Positions 1-9,339 are shown, counted from the stretch's first letter. The stretch is 64,000 bases of DNA from Terrisporobacter glycolicus ATCC 14880 = DSM 1288 (GCF_036812735.1 NZ_CP117523.1:3286001-3350000), one strand, 5' to 3'. Notes: generated by a model from the sequence alone, not told the origin. Numbers and translations are program-made.

Positions 1-181
1 CCATATTAGGCATCATTATATCCATTATTACTAAGTGTATTTCTTCACCATCTATAATCTTCAAAGCTTCTTTTCCATCATAAGCCTTTAATACTTTTAT
101 ATTTTCAGGCTTTAAATATCTTTCAATAGCATCCGGTATTTCTTTTTCATCATCTACTATTAATACACTATTCTTGTACAT
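1..181 (-). CDS. Response regulator, N-terminal fragment
   Basis: This is the first 60 codons of a response regulator that runs off the left edge of the window. The N-terminus reads MYKNSVLIVDDEKEIPDAIE, with the paired acidic residues of a receiver domain (VDDE), and further in comes LVIMDIMMPNM, whose first Asp is the usual phosphorylation site. An AGGGGG Shine-Dalgarno lies just before the ATG at 181. The output domain is outside the window. An OmpR/PhoB-type regulator is the most likely class, but that is not visible here. Confidence 0.85.
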   Translation of the reverse strand, partial: MYKNSVLIVDDEKEIPDAIERYLKPENIKVLKAYDGKEALKIIDGEEIHLVIMDIMMPNM

Positions 182-364
182 ATTACCCCCTATTTATTTT
201 CAAATTCTTATAAATTTATAATAATCTACAATTCTAAAAAAATACTTATGTATTTCTTACAAGTTTCTAAAATTCACTTTGTTCATTACGTCAATGATAT
301 AACCTCGTTACTACTTCGGATAAATCCATTACTTAAAATTTACCCATAAAAAATATTATACATT

Positions 365-389
365 AAAAAAAGCCCTCAAAAGGACTTTT
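365..389 (-). terminator. Intrinsic terminator after tcdA
   Basis: A 9-bp stem (AAAAGTCCT/AGGGCTTTT, one G-U pair) with a 4-nt loop is followed on the minus strand by a T run. It lies just after the tcdA stop codon. Confidence 0.7.
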
Positions 390-395
390 AATATA

Positions 396-1100
396 TTATT
401 TATTAATTAAATCATTTACAACAACTGAAGCAATTGTTAGTCCTCCTACGGATGGTACAAATGAAGTACTCCCTGGAGTAACCTTTCTTCCATTCATTAT
501 TTTTTTCTTTAGTTCTTGCGGTTGTTCTTCAGAGTAAACTACCTTAAGTTTTTTAATTCTTCTATCTTTTAATTCTTTTCTCATTACTTTAGCAAGAGGA
601 CAAGTGTGAGTTTTGTGTATATCTGTAACTACTATTTTTGTTGGATCTAACTTATTTCCCATTCCCATAGAAGATACTAGCTTTAATCCTTTTTTATTAC
701 ATTCTTCAACCAATAAAATTTTAGATGTAACCATGTCTATTGCATCCACTACATAATCATAATTTTCTATTAGTATTTCATCTGTAGTTTCTTTATTATA
801 TTTTTTAGCTACAGCTCTTATATTTAAATCTGGATTAATATCTAGTAATCTTTCTTTCATCACATCTACTTTTAATTTTCCTACTGTCGAATGTAGAGCT
901 GGCAATTGTCTATTTATATTTGTTATGTCCACATCATCAAAATCTACTATAGTTATATTTCCAACCCCAGCACGAACTAAAGCTTCTGTAGCAAAACTTC
1001 CCACGCCTCCAACTCCAAATACTATAACATTTGATTTTTCTAACTTATCTATCCCCTCATCTCCAACAATAAGGCTTGTTCTCATGGTAAAATCTTTCAT
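396..1100 (-). CDS. tcdA: tRNA threonylcarbamoyladenosine dehydratase (ThiF/E1-like)
   Basis: This belongs to the ThiF/MoeB/E1-like family, subgroup TcdA (CsdL), which uses ATP to cyclise t6A37 in ANN-decoding tRNAs. The nucleotide-binding glycine loop VFGVGGVGSFATEAL is at about residues 27-41. It is followed by the Asp patch DFDDVDITNINRQ and, near the C-terminus, TSFVPSVGGL. The length of 234 aa is slightly below the usual 240-270. The start is supported by GGAG nine bases upstream of the ATG. The gene stands alone, with a terminator behind it. Other E1-like adenylating enzymes are possible, but no thiamine or molybdopterin genes are nearby. Confidence 0.85.
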   Translation of the reverse strand: MKDFTMRTSLIVGDEGIDKLEKSNVIVFGVGGVGSFATEALVRAGVGNITIVDFDDVDITNINRQLPALHSTVGKLKVDVMKERLLDINPDLNIRAVAKKYNKETTDEILIENYDYVVDAIDMVTSKILLVEECNKKGLKLVSSMGMGNKLDPTKIVVTDIHKTHTCPLAKVMRKELKDRRIKKLKVVYSEEQPQELKKKIMNGRKVTPGSTSFVPSVGGLTIASVVVNDLINK

Positions 1101-1138
1101 ATGTACATTCTCCTTGATTTTTAAATAAATATTATTAT

Positions 1139-1167
1139 AAATTATCTTTTAGAATATTAAAAGACAA
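1139..1167 (-). promoter_or_regulatory. Possible promoter of tcdA
   Basis: TTGTCT and TAATTT are separated by 17 bp on the minus strand, about 40 bp upstream of the tcdA start. The -10 box is weak and the region is AT-rich, so this is tentative. Confidence 0.35.
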
Positions 1168-1264
1168 TCTGTGTAATTAATTTTTAATCTGACATAAATA
1201 TCTCTTAATTATAGTTTATTATACCTTACTTTTATACTTTGTATGAAATCATATTTATACAAAC

Positions 1265-1308
1265 AAAAAGAACGAATCATCTATAAAATAGCTAATTCGC
1301 TCCTTTTT
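1265..1308 (-). terminator. Intrinsic terminator after metK
   Basis: A long stem (AAAAAGGAGCGAAT paired with ATTCGTTCTTTTT, one bulge) sits directly behind the metK stop codon and ends in a T tract on the minus strand. It would close the whole spe-metK operon. Confidence 0.75.
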
Positions 1309-1310
1309 AA

Positions 1311-2504
1311 TTATTTCTTTAAAGCTTCCAATCTAAGTGTTTCTGCTTTATCAGTTCTTTCCCAAGCAACATCTAGGTCAGTTCTTCCAAAATGTCCATA
1401 TGCTGCTGTGTTTTTAAATATAGGTTTTCTAAGTTCTAAATCTCTAATTATTGCACCTGGTCTTAAATCAAAATGCTTATTTATAAGTTTGACTAAAACT
1501 TCATTGCTAACTTTACCAGTTCCAAAAGTATCAACAAATATAGATAGTGGTCTTGCTACACCTATAGCATAAGCTAGTTCTATTTCACATTTATCAGCAA
1601 GTCCTGCTGCAACTATATTTTTAGCCACATATCTTGCTGCATATGCAGCTGATCTATCAACTTTAGTTGCATCTTTTCCTGAGAATGCTCCACCACCATG
1701 TCTTGAGTATCCACCATAAGTATCTATTATTATTTTTCTTCCTGTAAGACCTGTATCACCTTGTGGTCCACCTATAACAAACCTTCCCGTTGGATTTATA
1801 TATATTTTAGTTTCTTCATCTAATAAATTAGATGGTATTACTTCTTTTATTACTTTTTCAATTAAATTTTCTCTTATTGTTTCATTTTCCACATCTTCAC
1901 TATGTTGAGTAGATATAAGTATAGTGTGAACTCTAAGAGGAGTATTTCCTTCGTATTCTACAGTTACCTGAGTTTTACCATCAGGTCTTAAAAAATCTAA
2001 TATTTTATTTTTTCTAACTTCTGTTAATTTTCTTGATAATTTATGAGCTAAAGATATAGGTAATGGCATTAATTCTTCTGTTTCATTACATGCAAAACCA
2101 AACATTATACCTTGATCCCCTGCTCCTATAGCTTCAATTTCATCTTCGCCTTGTTCACCTATTCTATTTTCTAAAGATTCATCTACTCCCATGGCAATAT
2201 CTGATGATTGTTCATCTATAGCTGTTAACACACCACAAGTATCACAATCAAATCCATATTTTGCTCTATCATATCCTATTTCTTTTATTGTTTCTCTTAC
2301 AACTTTAGGTATATCAACATATGCGTTTGTGCTTATTTCTCCCGCTACCAATACAAGGCCTGTCGTAACAGTAGTTTCACAAGCAACCCTTGATAGTGGG
2401 TCTTGTTTTAATAGTTCATCCAATATGGCATCTGATATTTGATCACATATTTTATCTGGATGTCCCTCTGTAACTGATTCTGATGTAAATAAATGTCTAG
2501 TCAT
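1311..2504 (-). CDS. metK: S-adenosylmethionine synthetase
   Basis: MetK makes S-adenosylmethionine from methionine and ATP. The 397 aa length is typical. Family signatures are clear: the N-terminal [13 protein letters not shown], the ATP-site [10 protein letters not shown] at about residue 117, and [16 protein letters not shown] with the catalytic Lys and Asp at about residue 265. It is the last gene of the polyamine operon, only 13 bp after speB, and a terminator follows. The placement makes sense because SpeD downstream consumes its product. No separate SAM riboswitch or promoter fits in the 13-bp gap, so its expression in this locus should depend on the spe transcript. Confidence 0.97.
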   Translation of the reverse strand: MTRHLFTSESVTEGHPDKICDQISDAILDELLKQDPLSRVACETTVTTGLVLVAGEISTNAYVDIPKVVRETIKEIGYDRAKYGFDCDTCGVLTAIDEQSSDIAMGVDESLENRIGEQGEDEIEAIGAGDQGIMFGFACNETEELMPLPISLAHKLSRKLTEVRKNKILDFLRPDGKTQVTVEYEGNTPLRVHTILISTQHSEDVENETIRENLIEKVIKEVIPSNLLDEETKIYINPTGRFVIGGPQGDTGLTGRKIIIDTYGGYSRHGGGAFSGKDATKVDRSAAYAARYVAKNIVAAGLADKCEIELAYAIGVARPLSIFVDTFGTGKVSNEVLVKLINKHFDLRPGAIIRDLELRKPIFKNTAAYGHFGRTDLDVAWERTDKAETLRLEALKK

Positions 2505-2517
2505 TTTTTTCTCCTTA

Positions 2518-3432
2518 CTATAAGTTTATTTTTTTATTTTTTTCACGATTTTTTATTATGTTATCTGAAGCAACTAATGATAGCTCTCTTAATATTTTGC
2601 ATGCTACAATAGTAGATACGTTACTTCTATCATAATCAGGACTAAGTTCTACCATGTCGCAGCCCACTAAATTTATATTTGAATTTTTTAGTATTTTAAA
2701 TATTTGTTCAAACATTCTATATGTTATTCCTCCAGGTTCTGGTGTACCTGTTCCCGGGAATATAGATGGATCTAATACATCCAAATCTATTGTTAAATAA
2801 ACATTTTTCCCACCTAATGTTGATACTATTTTCCAAAAAGTATCTATAGTATGAGTTTCCATATACGTATGTTTTTCCCTTAAAGCAAAATCAAATTCTT
2901 CTCTTGTACCTGATCTTATTCCAAATTGAAATATTTTTCCATCGCCAGTTATGTCCCAAATTCTTTTCATCACTGTTGCATGAGAGTTTTTATTATTATT
3001 GTACTCTTCTCGTAAATCTGTATGCGCATCAAAATGAAGTACATATACATCCTCATATTTTTCACTAATTGCTTGAAACGCAGGAAGAGTAACTAAATGT
3101 TCTCCTCCTATCATAAATGGAAACTTATTATCATTAAGTATTTCTTTAGCTCCTTCATAAATTTCATCCAACACTTTATCAGTGTCTCCTATACTTAACT
3201 CTAAATCACCTATATCACATATATTAAAGTCTTGTAAATCTAACCCCAATAGTGGACTATATGTTTCAAGTCCATAAAATTCCCCTCTCATGGCACTACT
3301 TGCAAATCTAGTTCCCGGCCTATTAGAGGTAGTCCCATCAGATCCAGCGCCAAACACTACTACATCTGACTCTTCATAATCACATTCCATTTCCATAAAC
3401 TGACCTATATTATAAAATCTATTATTTTTCAT
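2518..3432 (-). CDS. speB: Agmatinase (ureohydrolase family)
   Basis: SpeB hydrolyses agmatine to putrescine and urea using a binuclear manganese centre. The metal-binding signatures of the ureohydrolase family are all present: GGEH at about residue 108, HFDAHTDLR at about residue 134, and [19 protein letters not shown] at about residues 217-235. The length of 304 aa fits. Its start overlaps the end of speE by 11 bases, which suggests translational coupling. An arginase or formiminoglutamase activity cannot be excluded from motifs alone, but the spe neighbours make agmatinase the natural reading. Confidence 0.93.
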   Translation of the reverse strand: MKNNRFYNIGQFMEMECDYEESDVVVFGAGSDGTTSNRPGTRFASSAMRGEFYGLETYSPLLGLDLQDFNICDIGDLELSIGDTDKVLDEIYEGAKEILNDNKFPFMIGGEHLVTLPAFQAISEKYEDVYVLHFDAHTDLREEYNNNKNSHATVMKRIWDITGDGKIFQFGIRSGTREEFDFALREKHTYMETHTIDTFWKIVSTLGGKNVYLTIDLDVLDPSIFPGTGTPEPGGITYRMFEQIFKILKNSNINLVGCDMVELSPDYDRSNVSTIVACKILRELSLVASDNIIKNREKNKKINL

Positions 3433-4273
3433 TTAGCATATCCTTTACATATTGAGGTAGCATAAAAGCTCCCACATGAATATCACTATTATAATACTTA
3501 GTTTTTAATTCTAAAGATTCCCATTTTTCTCTATTTTGATCTTTTATTGGGTCATATTTTTTTGATGCAAACCCAAATAACCAGTGTCCAGATGGATATG
3601 TTGGAATATGTGCTTGATATACTTTAGCTATTGGGAATAAATTATTTATTTTTTCATAAGCTCTTTTCATTTCTTTTGCATTAAAGTCAAAATATGGGCT
3701 TTCATTTTGATTTACAAGAATACCGTCATCAGATAATACTCTGTAGCAATCATTATAGAAATCAACAGAGAATAATCCTTCTCCTGGCCCTATTGGATCA
3801 GTTGAGTCAACTATTATTAAATCATAAGTTTTATCTTTAGAATTTTTTACAAAAGCAACACCATCTTCGTAATATAAATTAACTCTCTTATCATCTAATT
3901 TACATGCACAAATATCTATAAATTTCCTTGATGCATCTACAACCATTTTGTCTATTTCAACCATATCTATATTTTCAATTTGAGGATATCTAGTAAGCTC
4001 TCTTACTGTTCCTCCATCTCCACCACCTATAACTAATACGTTTTTAATATTCATATTAGTTGCCATTGGTGTATGAACTATCATATCATGATAAATAAAC
4101 TCATCTTTGTAAGTTACCATCATCAAACCATCTAATGTTAAGAATTTCCCATATTCTTCACTTTCAAAAACATCTACTCTTTGAAAATCTGATTGTTCAC
4201 TAAAAAGTTGTTTATCAACCTTTATAGAAAAACGTACATTTTCTGTCCACTCTTCTGTATACCAAAATTCCAT
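3422..4273 (-). CDS. speE: Spermidine synthase
   Basis: SpeE transfers the aminopropyl group of decarboxylated SAM to putrescine. The SAM-fold glycine loop LVIGGGDGGTVREL is at about residues 86-99, followed by the acidic MVEID that holds the nucleoside. The catalytic region IVDSTDPIGPGEGLFS is at about residue 154. The length of 283 aa is normal. A strong GGAGG lies ahead of the ATG. It is third in the operon, with a 151-bp repeat-bearing gap from speD. Confidence 0.95.
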   Translation of the reverse strand: MEFWYTEEWTENVRFSIKVDKQLFSEQSDFQRVDVFESEEYGKFLTLDGLMMVTYKDEFIYHDMIVHTPMATNMNIKNVLVIGGGDGGTVRELTRYPQIENIDMVEIDKMVVDASRKFIDICACKLDDKRVNLYYEDGVAFVKNSKDKTYDLIIVDSTDPIGPGEGLFSVDFYNDCYRVLSDDGILVNQNESPYFDFNAKEMKRAYEKINNLFPIAKVYQAHIPTYPSGHWLFGFASKKYDPIKDQNREKWESLELKTKYYNSDIHVGAFMLPQYVKDMLNEK

Positions 4274-4366
4274 AATTCCGCCTCCATTTTGTTATTTTAT
4301 AACTATATATTTTATCTATATCTCTGTATTTGTATAATTTTTATTTTTATGTTAAAATATTATTTC

Positions 4367-4410
4367 GATTTTTATTTTATATTTTTATTTTAGATTTTTA
4401 TTTTATATTT
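4367..4410 (-). repeat. Two 18-bp direct repeats in the speD-speE gap
   Basis: An 18-bp AT-rich unit (plus-strand form starting GATTTTTATTTTATATTT) occurs at 4367-4384 and again at 4393-4410, a 26-bp period. A diverged third copy may lie near 4336. It fills part of the otherwise empty 151 bp between speD and speE. Confidence 0.7.
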
Positions 4411-4424
4411 AGGTATTAATTTGC

Positions 4425-4838
4425 TTATATAGCTTCTGGCTTATGACTAATTTTGCCTAAATCTTTTTTTGCAAATTTTTGTATTTTACTTGTTAGACCT
4501 CTTGGTATTTCTGTTGATTCACTTCTTTCAGCTTCTAATAATTCTTCTAATAATTCAAAGCTTTTCCATGGATCAATATCTCCACATGTAAAGAAATCCG
4601 CCGCTGCATATCCATACTCTGGCCATGTATGTATTGTTAAGTGTGACTCAGCTATTATTACTGCACCTGACACACCCCACGGATTAAAATGATGAAAAAC
4701 TGAATCAACTATTGTTGCTTTTGCATTTAATGCGGAGTTGTTCATATACTCTTCTATAAGTTTTGGATTTGATAACATCTCCTCATTGCAGTTATAATAT
4801 TCCACTAATATATGACGACCTAATGTTTCAAATTTCAT
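4425..4838 (-). CDS. speD: S-adenosylmethionine decarboxylase proenzyme
   Basis: This is the short prokaryotic class of pyruvoyl-dependent SAM decarboxylase (also called SpeH). It supplies decarboxylated SAM to SpeE. The self-cleavage site and active centre [20 protein letters not shown] are intact at about residues 64-83; the Ser becomes the pyruvoyl group. The FFTCGD cysteine follows. I place the start at the ATG at 4838 (protein MKFETLG), eight bases behind AGGAAG. A GTG three codons upstream overlaps that Shine-Dalgarno. The protein is about 137 aa, as expected for the family. Confidence 0.95.
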   Translation of the reverse strand: MKFETLGRHILVEYYNCNEEMLSNPKLIEEYMNNSALNAKATIVDSVFHHFNPWGVSGAVIIAESHLTIHTWPEYGYAAADFFTCGDIDPWKSFELLEELLEAERSESTEIPRGLTSKIQKFAKKDLGKISHKPEAI

Positions 4839-4857
4839 ATTATTCACTTCCTTTGTT

Positions 4858-6336
4858 CTATTTTTCTTTTATTACCAAAATTGTATTTAGTTCTTTATCT
4901 ATCATATCTGTTAAGTGCGCATTACTACTTTTAAGAACTTTTATATAGTCTATAATTTCTCTAGTTATTATTTCTCCAGGTGATATTATAGGAATACCTG
5001 GTGGATATGCCATAATATTCTCTCCACAAATTCTACTTATGGAATTTTCAAGATTCAAACTTTCCTTTTGACTATAATAAGCATCTCGTGGATTTATTTT
5101 CACAATAGGATTTATTTGTTTCATAGAAGCACTCTTTGATATAATCTCTTTTTTGCGCATCTTAGAAATTATATCTAAGGCATTTATAAGTCTATCCACA
5201 TCTCCCTTGGTAGTTCCTAAGGATATGAGAGCTAAAATGTTATACAAATCTCCTAATTCCACCTGTATATCAAATTCTTGATATAAGATATCATATACTT
5301 TAAACCCAGTTATATTTAAATTTTTAACGTTTATACAAAGTTTTGTTTCATCAAGAAGATACATTCCTTCTCTGTTACAACTTTTGTGACTAATAACCTT
5401 TATTCCTGGTATTTTATTAAGTTTATATTTAGCATATTGAGAAATATTCAAAGCTTTAGATAATTGCAATCTACCCTTATTAACTAAATTATATCTAGCC
5501 CCATCAATACTTGACATTAATAAATAGGATGCAGATGTAGATTGTAACATGTTTAAAGTTTGACTAACTTTCTCTCCATTGATATTTTCTTCATTCACTA
5601 ATAAGACAGAAGCTTGAGTTAATGCACCTCCGGTTTTATGCATACTAACTGCTGCCATATCTGCTTTTAACTTCATTGCTGAAGGTGGTAGATCATCATG
5701 AAATGGAAAATGTGCTCCATGAGCTTCATCTACTAATACTAATACTGAATGGCTTTTGCATAAGCTGATTATTTTTTCTAATTCACAACAAGCTCCATAA
5801 TATGTTGGGTTTAATAAAAATATAGCTTTTATATCATTATTCTTTTCCAATTCATTTTTAACACTTGAATAACTTACATTTAAACTTATACCTAATTCTT
5901 CATCAAATTCAGGTTGAATATATATAGGTTTCCCTCCACTAAGTATTAATGCATTAATAACCGACTTATGTATATTCCTAGGTAAAAGTATTTTGTCGTT
6001 AGGATTTATTGCACTTAAAATCATAGTTTGAATCCCTTGTGTAGTTCCGTTTGTTACAAAAAAAGCCTTATCACACTCATAGGCTTGTGCTAATAACTCT
6101 TGTGATTTTTTTATAATTCCACTTGGTTTAGATAGATTATCCATATACGGAGACGAATTTATATCCATTTTCATTACATCGTCTCCAAAAAAATCATTTA
6201 ATATTTCCACACCTTTGTTTTTAACATGACCAGGTACATCAAAGCATGCTATATGCCTATTAGAATAATCCTTCAATCCTCGTAATAAGGGTATATTATC
6301 TTCACTTAATCTAACACTATTCTTTTCAATAATCAT
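4858..6336 (-). CDS. speA: Arginine decarboxylase (aspartate aminotransferase-fold)
   Basis: This is a PLP-dependent Orn/Lys/Arg decarboxylase of the short 490-aa Firmicute type. The cofactor region reads [16 protein letters not shown] at about residue 200, and the Schiff-base lysine is in [12 protein letters not shown] at about residue 235. The C-terminal domain carries [13 protein letters not shown]. Substrate cannot be read from motifs, since lysine and arginine decarboxylases share this fold. The following agmatinase argues for arginine. It is the first gene of the operon; a strong AAGGAGGGG precedes the ATG and a good promoter lies about 90 bp upstream. Confidence 0.9.
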   Translation of the reverse strand: MIIEKNSVRLSEDNIPLLRGLKDYSNRHIACFDVPGHVKNKGVEILNDFFGDDVMKMDINSSPYMDNLSKPSGIIKKSQELLAQAYECDKAFFVTNGTTQGIQTMILSAINPNDKILLPRNIHKSVINALILSGGKPIYIQPEFDEELGISLNVSYSSVKNELEKNNDIKAIFLLNPTYYGACCELEKIISLCKSHSVLVLVDEAHGAHFPFHDDLPPSAMKLKADMAAVSMHKTGGALTQASVLLVNEENINGEKVSQTLNMLQSTSASYLLMSSIDGARYNLVNKGRLQLSKALNISQYAKYKLNKIPGIKVISHKSCNREGMYLLDETKLCINVKNLNITGFKVYDILYQEFDIQVELGDLYNILALISLGTTKGDVDRLINALDIISKMRKKEIISKSASMKQINPIVKINPRDAYYSQKESLNLENSISRICGENIMAYPPGIPIISPGEIITREIIDYIKVLKSSNAHLTDMIDKELNTILVIKEK

Positions 6337-6427
6337 ATTTCCACCCCTCCTTCCAATACAGATTCCATTGACTAATTGATTATTATTTCTAATTTTCTAA
6401 TTTAGTTTTATTAAACTTACGAATCAA

Positions 6428-6456
6428 ATTATATAAATATTTTTACTAAATTGCAA
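6428..6456 (-). promoter_or_regulatory. Promoter of the speA-speD-speE-speB-metK operon
   Basis: TTGCAA and a perfect TATAAT are separated by exactly 17 bp on the minus strand, with predicted transcription start near 6421. This leaves an untranslated leader of about 85 nt before speA. Confidence 0.7.
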
Positions 6457-6841
6457 GAACTTTTTTCATATTCAAAGCCTCTATTTTTCAGCATTTCATC
6501 AATAACATTCAAGTTATGTTTATATTATTTTATTTAAACTTTAGTATAAGTAAACATTCATTTTTACAATTCCCTTCTAAAAACCTTTTAATTATTTAAT
6601 TTGAGTTATATAATTAGAAATTCATTATTTAATATTTTTAATTATAAAATATACTATTACTAAACTTTTAATTTTTAATTTTAGAAACAAAAATATAAAA
6701 AATTTCCTTTCTTTAAACCAGGTGTCATTGAAATAATTCATGTTATTAAGAATGCACCTTTACTTAGCTTAAAATAGTCAAGATTATAATACAAGATTAT
6801 AATATATGTAAAAGCTAAATATCTTATAATCTATAAGGACA
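6457..6841. other. Non-coding AT-rich stretch upstream of the spe operon
   Basis: I find no gene here. Two small structures stand out. An imperfect stem AGGTGtCATT/AATGCACCT spans about 6720-6758. A 13-bp unit (CAAGATTATAATA) is repeated in tandem at 6779-6791 and 6792-6804. Neither has a recognised role. Confidence 0.5.
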
Positions 6842-6876
6842 TAAAAAAACCTTAAGATGGTTGTCCACCTTAAGGC
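6842..6876 (-). terminator. Intrinsic terminator after the G5/3D gene
   Basis: An 11-bp stem (CCTTAAGGTGG/CCATCTTAAGG, one wobble pair) with a 4-nt loop is followed by a 7-nt T run on the minus strand. Confidence 0.85.
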
Positions 6877-6882
6877 TTTTAT

Positions 6883-7695
6883 CTATTGAACAATATATAT
6901 ATCTATTGTTCTTTTACCCCAGTTATTACACTGAGATTCACTATTCATAAATATATCGATTTTATTACCTTTGATTCCTCCACCACAGTCTTCAGCTATA
7001 AAATACTTATCAAATTGAGGTATATATACCTTTGTTCCATATGGTATAACAGTCGGATCTACTGCTATAGTTCCCCATTTAGGAACTGTACCCGTAGCTG
7101 TTATAGTATGTCCACTGTAAGCTGTTGCTGACACTGTTACTTTCTTCCCTAAACTGCTTTTCGCACTACTTGCATTTTTGCTAGTACTTTTAGCTTCTTT
7201 CTTTTCTTTTGTACCCTTTTTAATTATCTTATCCTTAGATTTTTCTATTGTATTTTTTTCTACTAAGGTTTTACTTACTAATTTACCATTTTGGTATATA
7301 GCCTCAAATATAAGCTCTTTCGTACCTTTTTTCCCTTTTTGCGATACCTCTGTTTTACCTTTTAATAAAGATTTATCTTTTTTTATAACTGTATCATAAG
7401 GTATATCTTCTGTTTCAGTAATAGTCTTTTTTTCAACCTGCTTAACTTCTATTTTCATTCCATTTTTCAAAGAAGTATCCAAATCTTGGCTAATTATATC
7501 GTTTTTGTCATAATCTATTTCATTTTCTTCTAGTACACCTTGTACATTTGGTTGAAATGAATTCACTTCAATTTCTTGTCCATCAACTACTAAAACAACC
7601 TCTTTATTAAAGGCAACATAATTTGCTGTTACAATCCCCATAGATAATAGTCCCGATAACATAATAGATTTTACTTTTCTATTTAGATAACTCAA
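6883..7695 (-). CDS. Secreted G5 and 3D domain cell-wall protein (YabE/RpfB-like)
   Basis: The protein starts with a basic, hydrophobic secretion or anchor segment (about residues 8-28). Next comes a ubiquitin-like DUF348 segment (about 30-88), a G5-type domain (about 90-140) and a Lys/Ser-rich linker. It ends in a 3D domain, named for its three conserved Asp residues, seen here in IAVDPTVIPYG, AEDCGGGIKG and KIDIF (about 185-270). 3D domains form the catalytic fold of MltA-like or Sps/YabE cell-wall lytic enzymes, so peptidoglycan remodelling outside the cell is likely. The usual TAYC cysteine cluster is reduced to TAYSGH. It has its own promoter and terminator. Confidence 0.8.
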   Translation of the reverse strand: MSYLNRKVKSIMLSGLLSMGIVTANYVAFNKEVVLVVDGQEIEVNSFQPNVQGVLEENEIDYDKNDIISQDLDTSLKNGMKIEVKQVEKKTITETEDIPYDTVIKKDKSLLKGKTEVSQKGKKGTKELIFEAIYQNGKLVSKTLVEKNTIEKSKDKIIKKGTKEKKEAKSTSKNASSAKSSLGKKVTVSATAYSGHTITATGTVPKWGTIAVDPTVIPYGTKVYIPQFDKYFIAEDCGGGIKGNKIDIFMNSESQCNNWGKRTIDIYIVQ

Positions 7696-7756
7696 ACTAT
7701 CTCCTCCTAAGTTTTATTTAACTTTAAATCATTTTCCAAAGTCATTTTGTAACTAA

Positions 7757-7785
7757 ATTGTAAACTATTTTTAATCGCCTGTCAA
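7757..7785 (-). promoter_or_regulatory. Promoter of the G5/3D gene
   Basis: Consensus TTGACA and TACAAT are 17 bp apart on the minus strand, about 60 bp upstream of the start codon and just downstream of the rhodanese terminator. Confidence 0.75.
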
Positions 7786-7794
7786 CTTGACAAA

Positions 7795-7839
7795 AAATGC
7801 AAAAAGTGCCTATCTAGTTTTTTCAACTATTTAAGCACT
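7795..7839 (-). terminator. Intrinsic terminator after the rhodanese gene
   Basis: A 13-pair stem with a 2-nt internal mismatch (AGTGCTTA..TAGTT paired with AACTA..TAGGCACT) closes on a GAAAAA-type loop and is followed by TTTTTGCATTTTTT on the minus strand. Confidence 0.75.
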
Positions 7840-7888
7840 CTTTCACCAAGGTTCAACAATTAACAAAAATGTTACCTTTTGTTTAAAA

Positions 7889-8203
7889 TTATTTATATAA
7901 TTTATATTTGTAATTTTTTATTCCATTAGCAAGACTATACACATTACTAAATCCATCTAGTAAAAGAACTTTTCCCACTGTTATACTTTGATTTCCATTA
8001 GCACAATATAGCAATATACCTTCATTTGTAATACTTCTAATATATTCTAGGTTGCTGTTTATTTCACCTGTAGGAATATTAACTGACTCTGGTAAATGTC
8101 CTGTTAAGTAAAGTTCTTCTTCTCTTAAATCAATTATTAATTTAAACTCATTATTTTTTACCATTTCACTAATTTTTTTACTATTTAATATATTAACCTT
8201 CAT
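7889..8203 (-). CDS. Single-domain rhodanese-like protein
   Basis: The protein is one rhodanese domain of about 104 aa. It has IDLREEELYLTGHLPESVNI near the N-terminus and the catalytic cysteine loop YCANGNQS at about residue 69, so it can carry a persulfide; its sulfur donor and acceptor are not evident. I place the start at the ATG at 8203 (MKVNIL), eight bases after AAGG. A GTG at 8212 is also open. The Shine-Dalgarno is buried in a 15-bp inverted repeat (see the hairpin at 8208-8253). A terminator follows the gene. Confidence 0.85.
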   Translation of the reverse strand: MKVNILNSKKISEMVKNNEFKLIIDLREEELYLTGHLPESVNIPTGEINSNLEYIRSITNEGILLYCANGNQSITVGKVLLLDGFSNVYSLANGIKNYKYKLYK

Positions 8204-8207
8204 AATT

Positions 8208-8253
8208 AACACCTTACCTCAATATAAGATATTACTTTTTGAGATAAGGTGTT
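8208..8253 (-). promoter_or_regulatory. Hairpin covering the rhodanese ribosome binding site
   Basis: AACACCTTACCTCAA at 8208-8222 is the inverted copy of TTGAGATAAGGTGTT at 8239-8253, with one mismatch in 15 and a 16-nt loop. In the minus-strand RNA the 3' arm contains the GAGGTAAGG ribosome binding site of the rhodanese gene. No T run follows in either direction, so it does not look like a terminator. Confidence 0.65.
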
Positions 8254-8271
8254 ACAAAAAAACATATTATT

Positions 8272-8946
8272 TTATATATTTGGTATTTGCCAATTGATAG
8301 GACCCTTTCCTAGCCTTATAAGTATGTCATTTATTTTAGAAAAATGTCTACAACCAAAGAATCCTCTATGGGCAGATAATGGACTTGGATGAGGAGCTTC
8401 TAAAATACAGTGTCTATTACTGTCGATAAAAACTTTTTTCTTTCTAGCATTTCCTCCCCATAACACAAAAATTACAGGCTCTTCTCTTTCATTCAATTTC
8501 TTTATTATTTCATCAGTGAATATTTCCCAACCTTTATTTTGATGAGAATTTGCCTCCCCAGCTCTAACTGTAAGAGCTGTGTTTAATAATAAAACACCTT
8601 GATCTGACCAAGGAATTAAATAACCATTGTTAGGTATAAAACATCCCAAATCATCCTTCAATTCTTTGTACATATTTAATAGAGATGGTGGAGTCTTAAC
8701 TCCTGGTTGTACAGAAAAAGCCAATCCATGAGCCTGATTTTCTCCATGGTATGGATCCTGTCCTAAAATTAATACCTTAGTATCCTTATAAGATGTATGT
8801 TTTAATGCTTCGAATATATTGTACATATTTGGATATATAATCTTACTTTTATATTCTTCAATTAAAAACTCTCTCAATTTCACGTAGTAATCTTTTTTAA
8901 ACTCTTCTTTTAGTAAATCGTCCCAATCATTTCCTAAGTTAACCAT
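8272..8946 (-). CDS. ung: Uracil-DNA glycosylase, family 1
   Basis: Ung removes uracil from DNA as the first step of base excision repair. The family 1 signatures are complete: the water-activating loop [17 protein letters not shown] (about residues 60-76), [17 protein letters not shown], and the minor-groove loop [18 protein letters not shown] near residue 185. I start at the ATG at 8946, five bases behind GGAGG. A TTG four codons upstream overlaps that ribosome binding site. The protein is 224 aa, as usual. It follows the NusG-II gene closely and probably shares its transcript. Confidence 0.97.
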   Translation of the reverse strand: MVNLGNDWDDLLKEEFKKDYYVKLREFLIEEYKSKIIYPNMYNIFEALKHTSYKDTKVLILGQDPYHGENQAHGLAFSVQPGVKTPPSLLNMYKELKDDLGCFIPNNGYLIPWSDQGVLLLNTALTVRAGEANSHQNKGWEIFTDEIIKKLNEREEPVIFVLWGGNARKKKVFIDSNRHCILEAPHPSPLSAHRGFFGCRHFSKINDILIRLGKGPINWQIPNI

Positions 8947-8961
8947 TTTATCCTCCAATTC

Positions 8962-9339
8962 TTAATTCGCTATAACATCTTCTTCATTTTTATCATTATC
9001 TTTGTTCTGAGTTGTTATTTTTATATGAACCTTATTTGGTAAACATACTATACTTTCACTTGGTTTCGTAATAAACCCAGTGTGAACACATACTTTATCT
9101 GGACAAGATGCATCTGAAATTTCAACTCCATGATCATGAATTTTAATTATGTTATATCCTTCTTCACTTTCTATTTTGATTTCTTCTTCATCATCAATAC
9201 TATAAGTTTTATATAACTTATTATCCACATATATTTCTATATTGTCTCCATTTTTAGTATTTACAAAGTAGTTAATCCCAAAAGTAGCGGCTATAACTAT
9301 TAAAATTGCAATTATTAATATAAAGTCTTTCTTTTTCAA
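8962..9339 (-). CDS. Membrane-anchored NusG domain II protein
   Basis: The first 28 residues are a signal-anchor (MKKKDFILIIAILIVIAATF...). The rest is a NusG domain II-like beta fold with the characteristic SCPDKVCVHTGFI cysteine pair, IVCLPNKV and a charged tail. Such proteins are commonly encoded beside ApbE or FMN-binding redox proteins. Here apbE starts 96 bp away on the other strand. The start is a TTG at 9339, chosen because GGAGG lies seven bases upstream and no ATG fits. The molecular role is not established. Confidence 0.75.
   Translation of the reverse strand: MKKKDFILIIAILIVIAATFGINYFVNTKNGDNIEIYVDNKLYKTYSIDDEEEIKIESEEGYNIIKIHDHGVEISDASCPDKVCVHTGFITKPSESIVCLPNKVHIKITTQNKDNDKNEEDVIAN

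Noticed and set aside
182-364. A small gene or riboswitch between the response regulator and tcdA
   Set aside because: No frame with a ribosome binding site, no stable hairpin and no conserved-looking block; only AT-rich sequence that probably holds the regulator's promoter.
6779-6804. Tandem 13-bp repeat upstream of the spe operon as an operator or iteron
   Set aside because: Only two copies, pure AT-rich composition and no nearby promoter; kept as a note in the intergenic entry.
8208-8253. Reading the inverted repeat before the rhodanese gene as the ung terminator
   Set aside because: Neither arm is followed by a T run on either strand, and the 3' arm contains a ribosome binding site. A regulatory hairpin fits better.
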